Positions 47,996 to 59,190 of a DNA stretch of 64,000 bases are shown here, one piece after another (positions within the stretch are counted from its first letter, which is position 1; every line of letters begins with the position of its first letter). Origin of the DNA: Camarhynchus parvulus. Taxonomy: Eukaryota; Chordata; Aves; Passeriformes; Thraupidae. The notes below the pieces were generated by a model. That model was not told the DNA's origin, made no database searches, and worked only from the letters and a program-made list of their open reading frames with translations. The stretch lies in the NCBI RefSeq assembly GCF_901933205.1, contig NC_044573.1, forward strand, positions 51,517,493 to 51,581,492. The letters run 5' to 3'. Position numbers and translations under genes: made by a program.

Positions 47996-50900
47996 CAGAA
48001 GAATTCAGACCAGCTGGAGCATACATGACAGAACTTCACAGAAGACTGATAGCACAGCTTTAAGAGCAGGTGCTGCAAAAGAAGTTCTGTCTGGAATCCC
48101 TGTGGCACTAGGAGAATACAGATAAAATTTCTAGTGCCAAAAATGCATTATGATACTACAATTATCACCAAAGTAATGAATTTTTTAGGCCACATTTATC
48201 AGCATCATGGGAAGGAAACCAAGGGTTACTTCACTTTAACTGCCTTGGGAGGATGGAGCAGAGGTTGTTGAGGACTTTACTCCATGATAGGAGCTGTGAT
48301 ACCAAACAGAGTAAGAAGCCATTCATCTCATTGCAACCCTGCTGTGCACACACTGCTCTCTCATGGTGACTGCTGCTGTTCTGCTCCTCTGCTTGCTAGG
48401 AAAAATGCTACTATGTGGTAAGAAGAATCACTTTTTTTTCCCAGTGCTCCTTCCTTTTTCACATTTAAAATAGAAAAGCCATGCAGGTCACTAACAGCTC
48501 AGTGAGATCAGCCTGGCTTGGGACAGAGCTGTAAGTGAGGGAAGCAGAGACAGGCATACCAACATTAAACTGAAAAGAAAAAATCAGGCCAGAGTCTGCA
48601 AGAGAACCCAGAGAAGCCCATAGGTTTAATACTATGGGTATCACAGCTCTACTGCAACCTGCTCATCTTGGAGCCCTTTGATACTGTATATGTTCAGTAT
48701 CACTGTTCTGTCATATGTTTGTATATTGCCCATCACTGTAATCCTCAAAAGGGTATTTGACTGCAAGGAAGGCCATTTCCCGCTGAAAGGTTTTGTTGTT
48801 TTTTCTTATCAAGCTCTGTGTTAAAGCAAGATTACTTATGTTTACAGAGTTCAGAGTCTAAAAAAGTAACAAATGTGAAAGATAAACTCTTTACAGCAGT
48901 GTTAACATCAGTTTTATTTGCATCTTCTATTTTATAGTATTCAATAAATATGTGCAGGATACATTTGCAGATACAATATCAATGTCCACATTTTCTGAGA
49001 AAAAACAGATACATAGAAATGTGTTCTGTGTAAGGAATGAGGTTGGATTTTGCTCTGAAAGAAAACATCACTTCTAATTTACTGATATTTGACACTATAA
49101 CAGTATAACCTGTGGTTACATGATGTATATTGTTTTCAGCTCTCATCTGTTGGCAGGGATGGTTTACAGAAGATATGAATGCCTTTGTGCAGGCATGGGT
49201 GAAAGGCTGAGCACCTGTCAGTCTCTGAATACATTCCTCTTCTCCTGCCCTTCTCCCCAAACGTGTTGCTTTTCATGCTTGTCTAAACTGCACTTCAGCC
49301 ATGTACTGTGTTTGGATTTTAGAAAGAAGTGACGTTATCAGGATTCATACATATTTAAGAGCAAGGACAAACACTTTCTTGCATACTATACTGGTTAGCA
49401 CTGAGATCTTTCTTAGTCCAAGCATTTATACACATGATTTAATGTGATTCTGTTTGTAAAAAGCATGCCACCCTCTTGAGACCCTTGTATTTATCTGCTT
49501 TCAATTACATTTGAAGTATTCTGAAAGTCTCCTATACTAATCCCATCCAAGTTGGAAGCCACATAGCTCATGCATGAGACTGTCAAACATGAGTAGTTGC
49601 AGATGTCAGTGCACCAGTGGCAGAAATCCAGGAAGATAGATCAAGGCTTAGTCACTGAAAAATACACGCCAGCACATCTCAGCTACATAGCATTGTAACA
49701 CCTCATGAGGAAAACGTGTCGTGACAGGAGATCAATAACCTCTTGGAGGCGATCTGGTTTTGAAATATTCTTGATTAATTATGCCGGGGTGTGTTTGGCA
49801 ACTTAGCCTGATCCAGCCTTAACCTAATGCTTTTTGCATGAAGCACTATCGTTCCTAGTCTCATAAGTCAAATCTGATGGTTCAAGTTGGGTTTTAAAGG
49901 GTCAGGCTATAGATTTTGTAATGTCTTTGTGCCCAACATTGCTGTCTTTACTATGGTGTGTAGGCTTTTACTATTGATCAAAATAACAGGTGTTTTAAGA
50001 TGAACAGTAGCATTTACAACTAATTGCATTTGAAGCAAAATGACTCTCCTAAATAAAGTGTGTCATACAGTGAGTAAAACAAGTAGGGATTGTCAGTGTG
50101 TTTTCATGGCAGGTGTTCTTTCAGGATGTTCCCTAGGCTCATTTGCTCATGTGCCTTCTTTGCAGAGGAGAAGCAGCTCTGGGAGACCCACAGGCAGGGC
50201 TGCCTGCATCTCTGTCCTTCCCCTGCCTTCTGCACAAACTCGTTCTCACCCTCAATAAGTTTTTCAACCATACCTGTTACTCCATCTGCCTTTCAACCAA
50301 TGCAGGAGCCCAGCCCATGCCTCTTGGCTTCCCTACGCCCCCACCACGTATCCCCTCTTCCCTGCACCTCAACACATGCTGGTGCCTTAGACACTTGTGC
50401 TCTTAGGAATCTGTGGTGCCACTAAGCCCAGCCTTGGCCTTCTGCATCCTGAGCACAGAGTGTGAGACCAGCAGCTGCCTTGGTGCCTGCCCATGGCTCG
50501 TCACCATCTGCTGGGTGGCTTGGCAGTAGCTGCTTGTGGGCAGCTGCTATCGCACAGCTTCACCCTGCACTGCTGCACAGGCATGCACCTCTGCCTTGCA
50601 GGGGAGTATGTGCTGTTTAGAAGACTCAGGGCAATGCACGTCCAGTAAAACTGGACAGAGTGTTGGGTGCAGCAGTAAAGCTATTCTCCCCTTAGTCTGC
50701 TACTGCTTTCTGTAATACAACAAAAAAGAATAGGAGGTTACATCCTCTAGAGCTATTTGTTAAAGGAGTTTGCATGTACAATGTAAAGAAATAATGAAAT
50801 AAAGATAATAACAATATCTGTGAGATAAATTGTTTGAACCATACTGCAGATAGTTGCAATCACCATGTGATAGACCAAAGTTTGACCTTTGGCTACCTCA

Positions 50901-51531
50901 CCTACACAACACCCAATAAATCCAGTCCCTCAGTAACCACTTCCAAGATTTTAGATTTCCAAATAGCATCAAAGAGTCACCAGTTGAAAAAGAAACTGAG
51001 AAATAATGGGAGTTTTTTATTTTCCCAAATGTGAGATTTCTTTCCCCAGATATACTGGCCCAAAGCCCAGGACAAGCAATATTTGGTCTTGGACCAGTGA
51101 CAGATTCAGAGTCCAATGTTTTCAGGTTGGAAAAAGGATACTTTGGCTATCATGAAGCCAAAAATATCCCTCTGTGAAAGCCTTAGTACTAGTCCTGGGA
51201 GATTGCCAGATGTTAGAATTTAACATAAAATATTTTATGTACTGATAAACTTTTCAAATTAGTTAAAGAGATTTAGAAAACATACTGATACAAATTATTT
51301 TCTCCCTTCTCTCCTTTGATTCACTTTTCAGGGAGAGGAATACTATTTTCCATATGAGTAATCTCATTTAAACCATTGGTAAAATACATTTTTTAAAAAA
51401 AGCTCTCTTTAGTGATTTTTTTGCTAGGAATACATGAGTCTCAATGACTTTACAAGCACTTTTTCAGCATGATCTGCAAAAACAGTCAAATATTCATTCA
51501 TGCAAATTAAATCTTGGTAACCCCTGTAAAA

Positions 51532-51534
<3 letters not shown>
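47996..51534. other. Intronic stretch, nothing recognised
   Basis: A GC-richer segment at about 50140-50600 carries three overlapping ORFs without domains. The remainder is AT-rich. No exon or transposon recognised. Confidence 0.4.

Positions 51535-51567
<33 letters not shown>
51535..51567 (+). repeat. (TG)16 microsatellite
   Basis: Thirty-three bases of uninterrupted TG dinucleotides. Confidence 0.97.
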
Positions 51568-51569
<2 letters not shown>

Positions 51570-52589
51570 AATTTTAAGGATAATTTTAAGAGACAACAAT
51601 ATATTTCTTTGCCTAGATAAACCTTTTTGCAAATAGTAGCTTAAGAAATTCTAGAGCAGGTGATTCAACTGGCAAATAAACTGAGAAAAATATATAGAAA
51701 AATTACTTTGCAAAACACTGTGATTAGTGAGTGCTCCTTGCGCAGGATATATCTGTATGTACATTCCAAGTTGTTAGTAGCATGTTTTCTCTAAGGATTT
51801 CATGGCAAAAATAAGGACTTGAGGTTGAAAGTAAATTAGGGTGTGGAGGGTTTGCTCAGCTGTGGCTGAGTGCACAGAACCAGGAGATGGTCTGGTCTTT
51901 GCTGATTGTCTTGTATTTTAAAAGTCTGTTAAGGGTCAAGCAGTGCCTGCTGGCAGGAGCAGACTGGGAAGTTTGGGCATGGCAGAGAATGAACAAGAAA
52001 GCCTGGCTCAGGGATCCCAGCAAAAGGAGAGAGTTGATTTATGTGATATTGCACTTGGCAAGTGTGTAATGATATCTGCATACATGAAAAGCATTAAAAG
52101 TAGTTACGCTGAATTAAAAAAGTTAAAGAAAGTGAAACATGTAGCGATGCTGTTCCATTTGGCAACATGGCACTGGTTTTACACACTTTTGCTATACTGT
52201 ATATACTGTGTCTGGTCCCTACCATCATCTTGTTTCAAGTCCAAGTGAGCAAGATTTTGTGTGTCATGTTAAGGTATTAAGGATGGGAGCTGCAAGAAAG
52301 CAGCTTGGAGCAGCAGGAGCTGAGATGAAAGAGAGACAGATAGCTCAGAGGGAGGCAATTGAAGAAGCCTCCAAAAGCTGAGGGGAACCAGGACAGGGGG
52401 TCAGTCAGGGTAACAACTGATAGATGCTGAAAGGGCCAAGATGTCTCAGAGCTGTAAACTTGAAGGATTAGACTGGCTTTCGTACCAAATTTTTTGTTAT
52501 TTCTCTATACATGTTTGCTCATCTTAGGCAAACACCCAGGAATGGAACTGAGGAATGTGATGTGGTTCTTCATTTCTCCATAGCTACCC
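51568..52589. other. Intronic stretch, nothing recognised
   Basis: AT-rich, short ORFs only. Confidence 0.4.
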
Positions 52590-52765
52590 TACATGACCTT
52601 GAGTGAGGCATGCCATCTCCATCTTGCCCTTCTTCAAAATGAGGATAGGATATCCTGCTCCTACAGATCAGGGCTGCTGTGAGGGTATGTTTAGTAACAC
52701 TTTTGAGGTGCTGAAGTGCTTCAGTGATTGGCGCTGTAGAAATTCTATAGATAAACACCTATATA
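52590..52765 (+). mobile_element. Possible ancient MIR-like SINE fragment
   Basis: The word order resembles MIR/CORE-SINE: ATGACCTTGAGTGAGGCATG, CCATCTTGCCCTTCTTCAAA, AATGAGGATAGGATATCCTG, GGGCTGCTGTGAGGGTATG, AGTGATTGGCGCTGTAGAAA. This compares with the known GTGACCTTGGGCAAG...CTCAGTTTCCTCATCTGTAAAATGAGG...GGGTTGTTGTGAGG...GTGCTTAGCACAGTG pattern. Divergence is high, and it is judged by eye. Confidence 0.4.
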
Positions 52766-55700
52766 TAACCTCGCTGACACTAGTACAGTCATAGGGTGCG
52801 ATCAGATTGACACTGCTATTTCAATCTAAAGTATATACTGCATGTGTCTGAAGAAACAAGAACAAAGCTGTCAACATCAGGTATGTGTGGATAAAGTGAT
52901 AGAAATCCTCTTAAGTCAGGAATGCCATGTCCACTGTGGTTTTCTACAGAAAAAAAGGAAAAGAAGGGGTAACATTAAAGAGGAAGTGTTAATTTTCTTT
53001 TCAAAGAACTCCACACTCTCATATTGATTGAAAATGGTTATCTTTGGCTCTTGTGTGTTTTGTGGCATTATAAGGTATTGGTCTTTGTTTAGATCGTATA
53101 ATACTTCTTCCTCCCTCCAACCTACCATAACAATTAGTGAGCCGTCTGTGGCTGCCTTGGAGTGCATCCTGTGCATCAGCATGTCTCATTTAATAGTCAT
53201 AATTTCTTATTTGTAAGAGGAAAAGTACTACCAGCACTTTCAGTCTCATAAGGGCTCAGGCTCACTCAAGGATTCCAATTTATTATGCACCCAGCTCTGA
53301 TATCCTGCTGCTCTCTTTATGGATTAGGCTGCCTTGGTAGAAGGTATCATCCTTCAGACAGCACATAAATACTCTCTTGCCAGCTGTTCCTTTCTCAGAA
53401 GTTTCTCAAGGAGTAAATCATAATCATACCTCTATTTTACTAGTTCCCGATCTGGTTTTCCATGGTACTCTGCTAGGAGCATGCAGAAAAATGAGCTTTA
53501 TTGTTACTGTTACTCTACAAATGGCACTGACTACAACTGTAGGGATTTTTAGGCCTGTTATTATTGGTTTCCAGGATGAACACACTAGTAGTGATTTTAA
53601 ATTTAGAGGAATAGGCATAGGTCAGTTTGCTGCTGGTTTCTGTTTTCTTTATCTCAAGGTGCTGCGCAAACCCCTGAGAGGGAAGAACGAGTGGCAGGCA
53701 GACTGTTCCACTCATTCTGACATGGAGCAGCTGTTTAACATCATAATCTTGTTGTGAGTTCACAAGAAAAAGGGGCAGGATAAGATCCTGCTGATGGAAA
53801 CTATATTTTATAGGCAAATTTTAAAAGAAAGCAGAGACAGACAGAAAACACAGCACTTTGCACAGAAGGGTGCAAAGAGGAGGAGCACTGCCAAATTTAC
53901 ACTAGCATAAGTCTCAGGTTCAGAGGCAGTGTGCTGCAGGGTAGTTTCCCTAGCAGATGTTGAAGCAGCTGTCCTTGCCAGGGCAGAGGCTTTGACATGG
54001 ACACAGCTTTCGGTGGCAGATGTAGCCCTCCAGGTCCTGGGCTGCACAGGTTCTCTGGGTGAAAACCCATCTGCAACTTCCTTGTTGCAGGACGCACCAA
54101 CACTCCCAGGAGGCTCCCAGTCCATCAGTTAAAATGTTGGTGGACATCAAAACTGCAAGGCCTCCTTTCTTGTCACTGGACTTTTGCTGACTCTTAAGAA
54201 CATGGGCTGAATGTCATGATGTAGGCCTCAGAGGTGCACAGTATTTTACTGAGCTAAGATGTCCTATACCTTGTAGTTTTCAGTCTGATTAAACAGAGTA
54301 ATGAATCACGGTCTGTTGGTTGAAGTGAATTATAATCACAACTTTTGTGACCCTCAGTTTAACCATTCCTACAGAACTTCTGTGAGCTACCTGGGCATCT
54401 GAGATGCTTCTGTAGACTGAGCTCTTTGTCATAAAGGTAGTTCTGGACAGTCAGTGCAGATCAGGAGGATGACTTGGGAAGACATCATTACCATGTTTAT
54501 ACTGATGAAACAATACATAAAGCAGTCAATTTAGCACCTTTTGAAAAGTTTTAAGATTCCATTTAAAACAAGTTAAAGTAGGGAGAAAAGGCCAAGTAAG
54601 GTACTGTTGAAACCAGTGTTTAAAAAAGCAGCACTTACTGGTTGAAAGATAAAATATATAATCAGGCTTTCAAGAATGAGCACTTAATTGCCCAAAGACT
54701 ATTACAGAACTCATTGTTAATGTACCTAATTTGCATAAAATATTTTTTCCAAGTAACTGTTGCAGAAAACACCTACAACGGGGAAGCACTGTCCTCCATA
54801 AAAGCTCAGTTTCCCAAGCCAGCACTACAGCTGTAGAGCATATTTGTAATGTGATTTTCTGGTCTCAAATGTCATTAGGCGCATATATACCATGTAGGGG
54901 AGTGGTACATATTTTCATAATATCTTTTTAAGAGTCATTAATGAGCAGAGTTTCTCTCAGGATGCTGTGACAGTGGCTGTAGGAATTAATCCACCTGCAA
55001 GATCCCAGGATGGCTTGCTTTATAGTGTGTGCTAATTCAGCTTCACTCAGAGGTTGCTTCTTTGAAATTAGTCTCCAGAGTATCTTGTGGGTCAGATTCT
55101 CCATATGATAACCTTCCTGCAGATTTCATCTGGGCTCTGTGCATTGTGCTGGTTTCTCCGTTTTCTAGCAGTTGGAAATTTGGTAAGCCATATTTCTTCC
55201 CCACTTGTTGGTGATGGGTCCTTGGGAAGCAATGCCATGTGGTAGACACAGAGTAAGAGGAAGTTGCAGCTTTCTACTCTGCTGAGACCAGCACTTCCTA
55301 GCAAAAAGATTTACCAGAGATGGATTTTCAGTAGCAGGGGCAGGCAGTGAGGGGTCTGAGCAGGGCAATGCTGTGGCTGGGCAAAGGGTGCTTATGGTCA
55401 ACTCTTCAGCCCACAAAGTGGTCTTGGCAGATGAGAGATAATTTACCCTTCAGAGAGGGGTAAATAATGGGTCTGAGGGCTGCTGTCTTGGCACTCCAGA
55501 GGAAAAAAGGATTTGTGGCTGTGAGGACACTTTGCAGATAGCACCACAGTCACAACTGGAGAAGCTGACAGGGTGCATTTTCTTGCAAGTAGATGCAGTT
55601 ACTGAGCCCTGAAAGAGCTCAGTCTAGGAGCTCCTGCTAATGCTACAGAGTTTAATATCTCCCCCACTGCTGCCTGGGCCGAGCGGGGGGCTGGGGACTA

Positions 55701-58700
55701 CCCTGAGCCTGCAGTCACCACAGAGAACATGGGCAGAAAGGGTTGCCTTCCTGGGACAGTGCGAATGGTGCTCCCTGGTGTGGCCACAACAGTGCTCAGC
55801 ACAAGTCTCTTGTGTCAGCACAGTGATACAGGCAAAACCATCTCACAGGGGCAGCTGGTCTCAGTTGGAGAAGAATAGGATGTCCAGGTAAAAATACAGT
55901 TTTGCTTGTAACTACTTAGTCCATGTTAAAAATCCTTATCAATATAACATTAATTAGTATTGCTAGCATAGTTTACTATTATTGTAATATTATACTAGTC
56001 ATTATACTCTAATTACATATTTGTTCTTTTCTTAAAAACTTTTAATGGTGCAAAATGGCAACTACTGGAAAGCTGTTAGAGCAGCTAATCATCCTTACTG
56101 TTTAAACCTCCTTGTTTGAATTTCCTCATTCCTCAGTCTTCTCTAAAGTAAGTGAGCCCCAGGAGATACTTTGGCAAACAAGGTGAGAAATGTGGTTTTG
56201 TCCCCCCGCGTGCCAGTCGGTAAAAGGGATCAGTCCCAGAGGTACCAGTCAGGTATGTTTGATCGGCACAGCGTGATCTTTAGGCAGGTCAGGGAAATAT
56301 CAATGCTATTTTCTCTCTAAGCCTCAGATTCCCACTGGCCTGTTTATTCAGAAATCAGGTGGCAAAAACATTAGAGGATATGAAATCTTAGGCCCCCTGC
56401 AGAATACCCAGCCCTGATGGATCCCACTGCAAGCACATTTGACCCCTGACCATCTCCACTGTGCTTCAGTCTAGAGTTTTTATTGACACTGTTGGATAGA
56501 AGGCATCCCAGACTACAGAATTTCATGTTTTTTAAATCAAGGTTTTGGAGGAGCTGAAATGTAGAGAAAGGAAATTTTATCTTGGTTGTGGTTTGGTAAA
56601 GGATCTGAAGCAGCTTTTTAGAGTGGCACTTTCACAAAAGCATTTTAAATCAAAGTTCATACTCCAAATCTGTAAAACTGCAGTGTTTGCATGTAGCATT
56701 GACATTGGCTTTAACAGACTGAGATTAAAGTTACATATCTCTGATTTTCTCCTTAGACTTCTAATTCCACTGTACTTTTAATGGGATTTTTTACGCAAAT
56801 TTTTTAGTGGCACAGCTCATTATCTGCTTTTCCCTCCACCCTTACCTTTAGAAAAGAGCAGAAGTGAGAATTTAGGAAAATAATAACCTATTTTTTTATA
56901 TAACCATAAAAATTGGGAGGAGGGAGAGTATTTGAGATTAAGGCTTGATTGCTGAAATTATTTTAACTACTTTTTAATTGGCAAGCTGTTGAGTTGTTAT
57001 CATCAATGAAGAACTCATCAACAAGCAGTATCGAAAGCAGTAAACATTTACATGGAGAAACTGAGCTCACAAGCTCTGTAACAATCATCCGTAGAGTGTA
57101 GAGTTAAACTAAGTGACTGGATTACAAGAATACATTGTACAAGGAGTATCAAGGGTGGAGTTTGACATTAATAGTTGGTTTTTTCCTCTGTTTTTTTCTC
57201 TGAATAAGTTATGGGGGCAGGGCAGGAGACATCTGCACAGCCTCCAGCTGCTCTGCTTTGGAGGCTCTGCAGAGTGAGGCTCTGATCTCTCTCTTCCTGG
57301 AGACCTTTTCCATACAGACACAAGAGGTGCAGGTGAATCTCCAGGGCTTGCTTTGCTGTCAGTCCCTGATCATGGATTTTGAAGGTCCTCTGCAGCTCAC
57401 AGACCTCTAATCTAATGGTGGGCACCTTTATAGCAGACCACACTGCTATAAAACACCTTTGCATTCCCTTGATGCTGATTTATACTGTTTAAAGGGATGG
57501 GGGTGGAACAAGTTGTCAGAAGATGAAGAAATTGAAAGCTCCTCTAACTGCTGTATTATCTACCTGACATTCTCCAAATGCTAGTCATTAATTACCAATG
57601 CCTTGAAAATCAGAGCAGATATCCAATTCAATTACGTTACATCTCTCAGCAGGAGCATTTCCATTATCTTACCATTTTCCATTCAGACCATTCTTCTTTG
57701 CAGTTTTTAAAAGCTTAGACCCCACTGTGTTTCTTCTCAGTTGAACCTGTAATCCACACAAAGATATTTCTACTCCATGCCTCTCCTATCTGTACACAGG
57801 TGAACAGCAGTCTGGGTTTACATTGTAATTATTGCAAACTTAGAAATCCGACCTCCAGCATCCCCCAGAACTGCATGATGGCAGAATGTGGCCAGTGTAT
57901 GCCATAACTTTCCTTTCCAGTTGGTGATCAAGTACTTGGGGAAGGACTGAACTTGCATTAGGACTTAGGCTGCCCTTGCAATCCTTACACCTCCAGGTCT
58001 TCTTGTGGAGAGGGCAGAAGAGTTCACAGTCAGTCTTACCAAACCCTAGAGCTAACCTCTCAACTGAAGTAATTCCCTTTAGATGCCAGCAAAAACTTGG
58101 CCCCATAGAGGCCAGGCAGGGTATGTGTCTGGAGTCACCACTAATGCTGGTCTTAAGTGAGCTGTGTATTCAGAAATTATGGGATTTATTTCCTGGCACA
58201 TTTGTCCTTTGCTTATGTATATTTTCATGCTTGCCAGCACTCTGAAATGTAGACATTGAGTGTTGGGGGCAGGCTGGATGCAGTTTTTCATGCTGCTGAC
58301 ATTAATTGGATGAACAGGCCTTCTCAGAAGGGGCAGTATAGGAAATGTGTATGGGAAAATAACAAAACAAGGAGTTTCACAGCTATATAAAGAGAAGTGG
58401 CTGAAAATGTTTTTTACAGCTTTGGCTTTCATATGATTCATTTAGGAATCTAAAACTGTTTTGTGCAACTGAAAAATTAAGATTCACAACACCTTTCTGA
58501 ATGTAATTGCTTCTGTCTTGCAGATGGAGGAACAGAGGTATTGATGCTATCATTTGAAAATGTCTCCTGTTTTCAAGTCCCCAGTTTGAGATACATTTAA
58601 ACCTAATTCTCAGAAGCATTAAATACATCCATTTATATTCATTCACTTGGCATCGTTTGTACTTAGTCTCTGAAAACCAAATGTATTGCCTTCCAGCTAG

Positions 58701-58715
58701 AATGGTCACAATAAC
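52766..58715. other. Intronic stretch, nothing recognised
   Basis: Includes a 126-codon + ORF (53377-53757) that shows no domain, a dense set of overlapping ORFs at 53808-54150 on both strands and another GC-richer segment at 55380-55890. All look compositional. No AIG1 exon found. Confidence 0.4.
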
Positions 58716-58785
58716 TGAGGTGACATGGCAGAGATCACAGAGCAACTACAGGGCCAGACTGGGGTTGGGACCTATGTCCCTTCAT
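58716..58785 (-). mobile_element. Possible ancient MIR-like SINE fragment, antisense
   Basis: GAGGTGACATGGCAGAGATC then ACAGAGCAACTACAGGGCCA and GACTGGGGTTGGGACCTATG follow the reversed MIR pattern (AGTGACTTGCCCAAGGTCACACAGC...GGCAGAGC...GGGATTCGAACCCAGG). A short TTGCAGATGGAGGAACAGAG at 58519-58538 would be the preceding MIR word, but about 175 bp of unrelated sequence separates them. Confidence 0.35.
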
Positions 58786-59046
58786 GACACATTTCCTTTT
58801 TACTCACTGAGTATCTGCCTTGGATTCGTGAAAAAAAAGTACATTCTGGTCACTCAGTTTTCCTCTGCTCTCTCAAACAATTGGACATTTTAGAGATGAT
58901 ACTTGTTGGGTTATTGATCAATTTTATAGTTACTTTACCTTGTCTTTCTAGCCATCAAGAATTGTCTTCAGGTGTCTGCGATTAAGCTTCTTATTGTAGA
59001 ATTGAACTGAAAATATACAGAACCATTTGTATCACCTGCTTTTCCC

Positions 59047-59068
59047 CATTGTTTTGTTTTTTTTCCAG
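59047..59068 (+). promoter_or_regulatory. AIG1: Splice acceptor of the AIG1 exon
   Basis: A pyrimidine-rich run (ATTGTTTTGTTTTTTTTCCAG) with only isolated purines leads straight into the conserved His codon at 59069. This is a strong 3' splice site and it fixes the exon phase at 0. Confidence 0.9.
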
Positions 59069-59184
59069 CACACAACAGTTTTGCCCTTTGTATTAATCGA
59101 GATGAGAACAACACATCATCAGTATCCCAGCAGGAGCTGTGGACTGGCTGCAGTGTGCACCTTCGCTGTTGGCTATATTTTATG
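59069..59184 (+). CDS. AIG1: Internal coding exon of AIG1 (androgen-induced gene 1)
   Basis: Seen: an acceptor (T-rich tract ending TTTTCCAG at 59061-59068), then 116 nt open in frame 0 giving 38 residues that begin [17 protein letters not shown] and end FAVGYIL. Two extra bases (TG) then leave a split Trp codon, and a GTAAGG donor starts at 59185. Known: this matches the AIG1 segment following NHGM, differing from human (from memory) by conservative changes such as I to V and S to T. AIG1 and its paralogue ADTRP are multi-pass membrane hydrolases that cleave fatty acid esters of hydroxy fatty acids, using a Thr nucleophile and a His. By counting the human protein, the exon's first codon (CAC, 59069-59071) is the catalytic His134; Thr43 lies in an earlier exon outside the window. 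The residues [14 protein letters not shown] form most of a membrane helix. ADTRP is excluded because it lacks the [15 protein letters not shown] stretch. Exon number is probably 4, by analogy only. The gene is split: this is one internal exon, with start and stop elsewhere. Confidence 0.95.
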
Positions 59185-59190
59185 GTAAGG
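59183..59190 (+). promoter_or_regulatory. AIG1: Splice donor of the AIG1 exon
   Basis: TG|GTAAGG matches the donor consensus well. It splits a Trp codon after two bases, which agrees with the YILW sequence of AIG1 if the next exon starts with G. Confidence 0.9.

Larger units (their letters stand above)
1..59068 (+). other. AIG1: Probable AIG1 upstream intron (3' portion)
   Basis: The coding segment that should precede the exon ([22 protein letters not shown]-like) was not found anywhere upstream on the + strand. The simplest reading is that the whole left part is one large intron, populated by the repeats listed separately. It is also possible that a short or diverged exon, or an unrelated nested non-coding transcript, was missed by eye. 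AIG1 is known to have very long introns in vertebrates, which is consistent. Confidence 0.65.

Noticed and set aside
53377..53757. 126-codon + ORF with hydrophobic stretches, considered as an AIG1-like membrane exon
   Set aside because: The residues do not match AIG1 or ADTRP motifs, and minus-strand ORFs overlap it; treated as chance.
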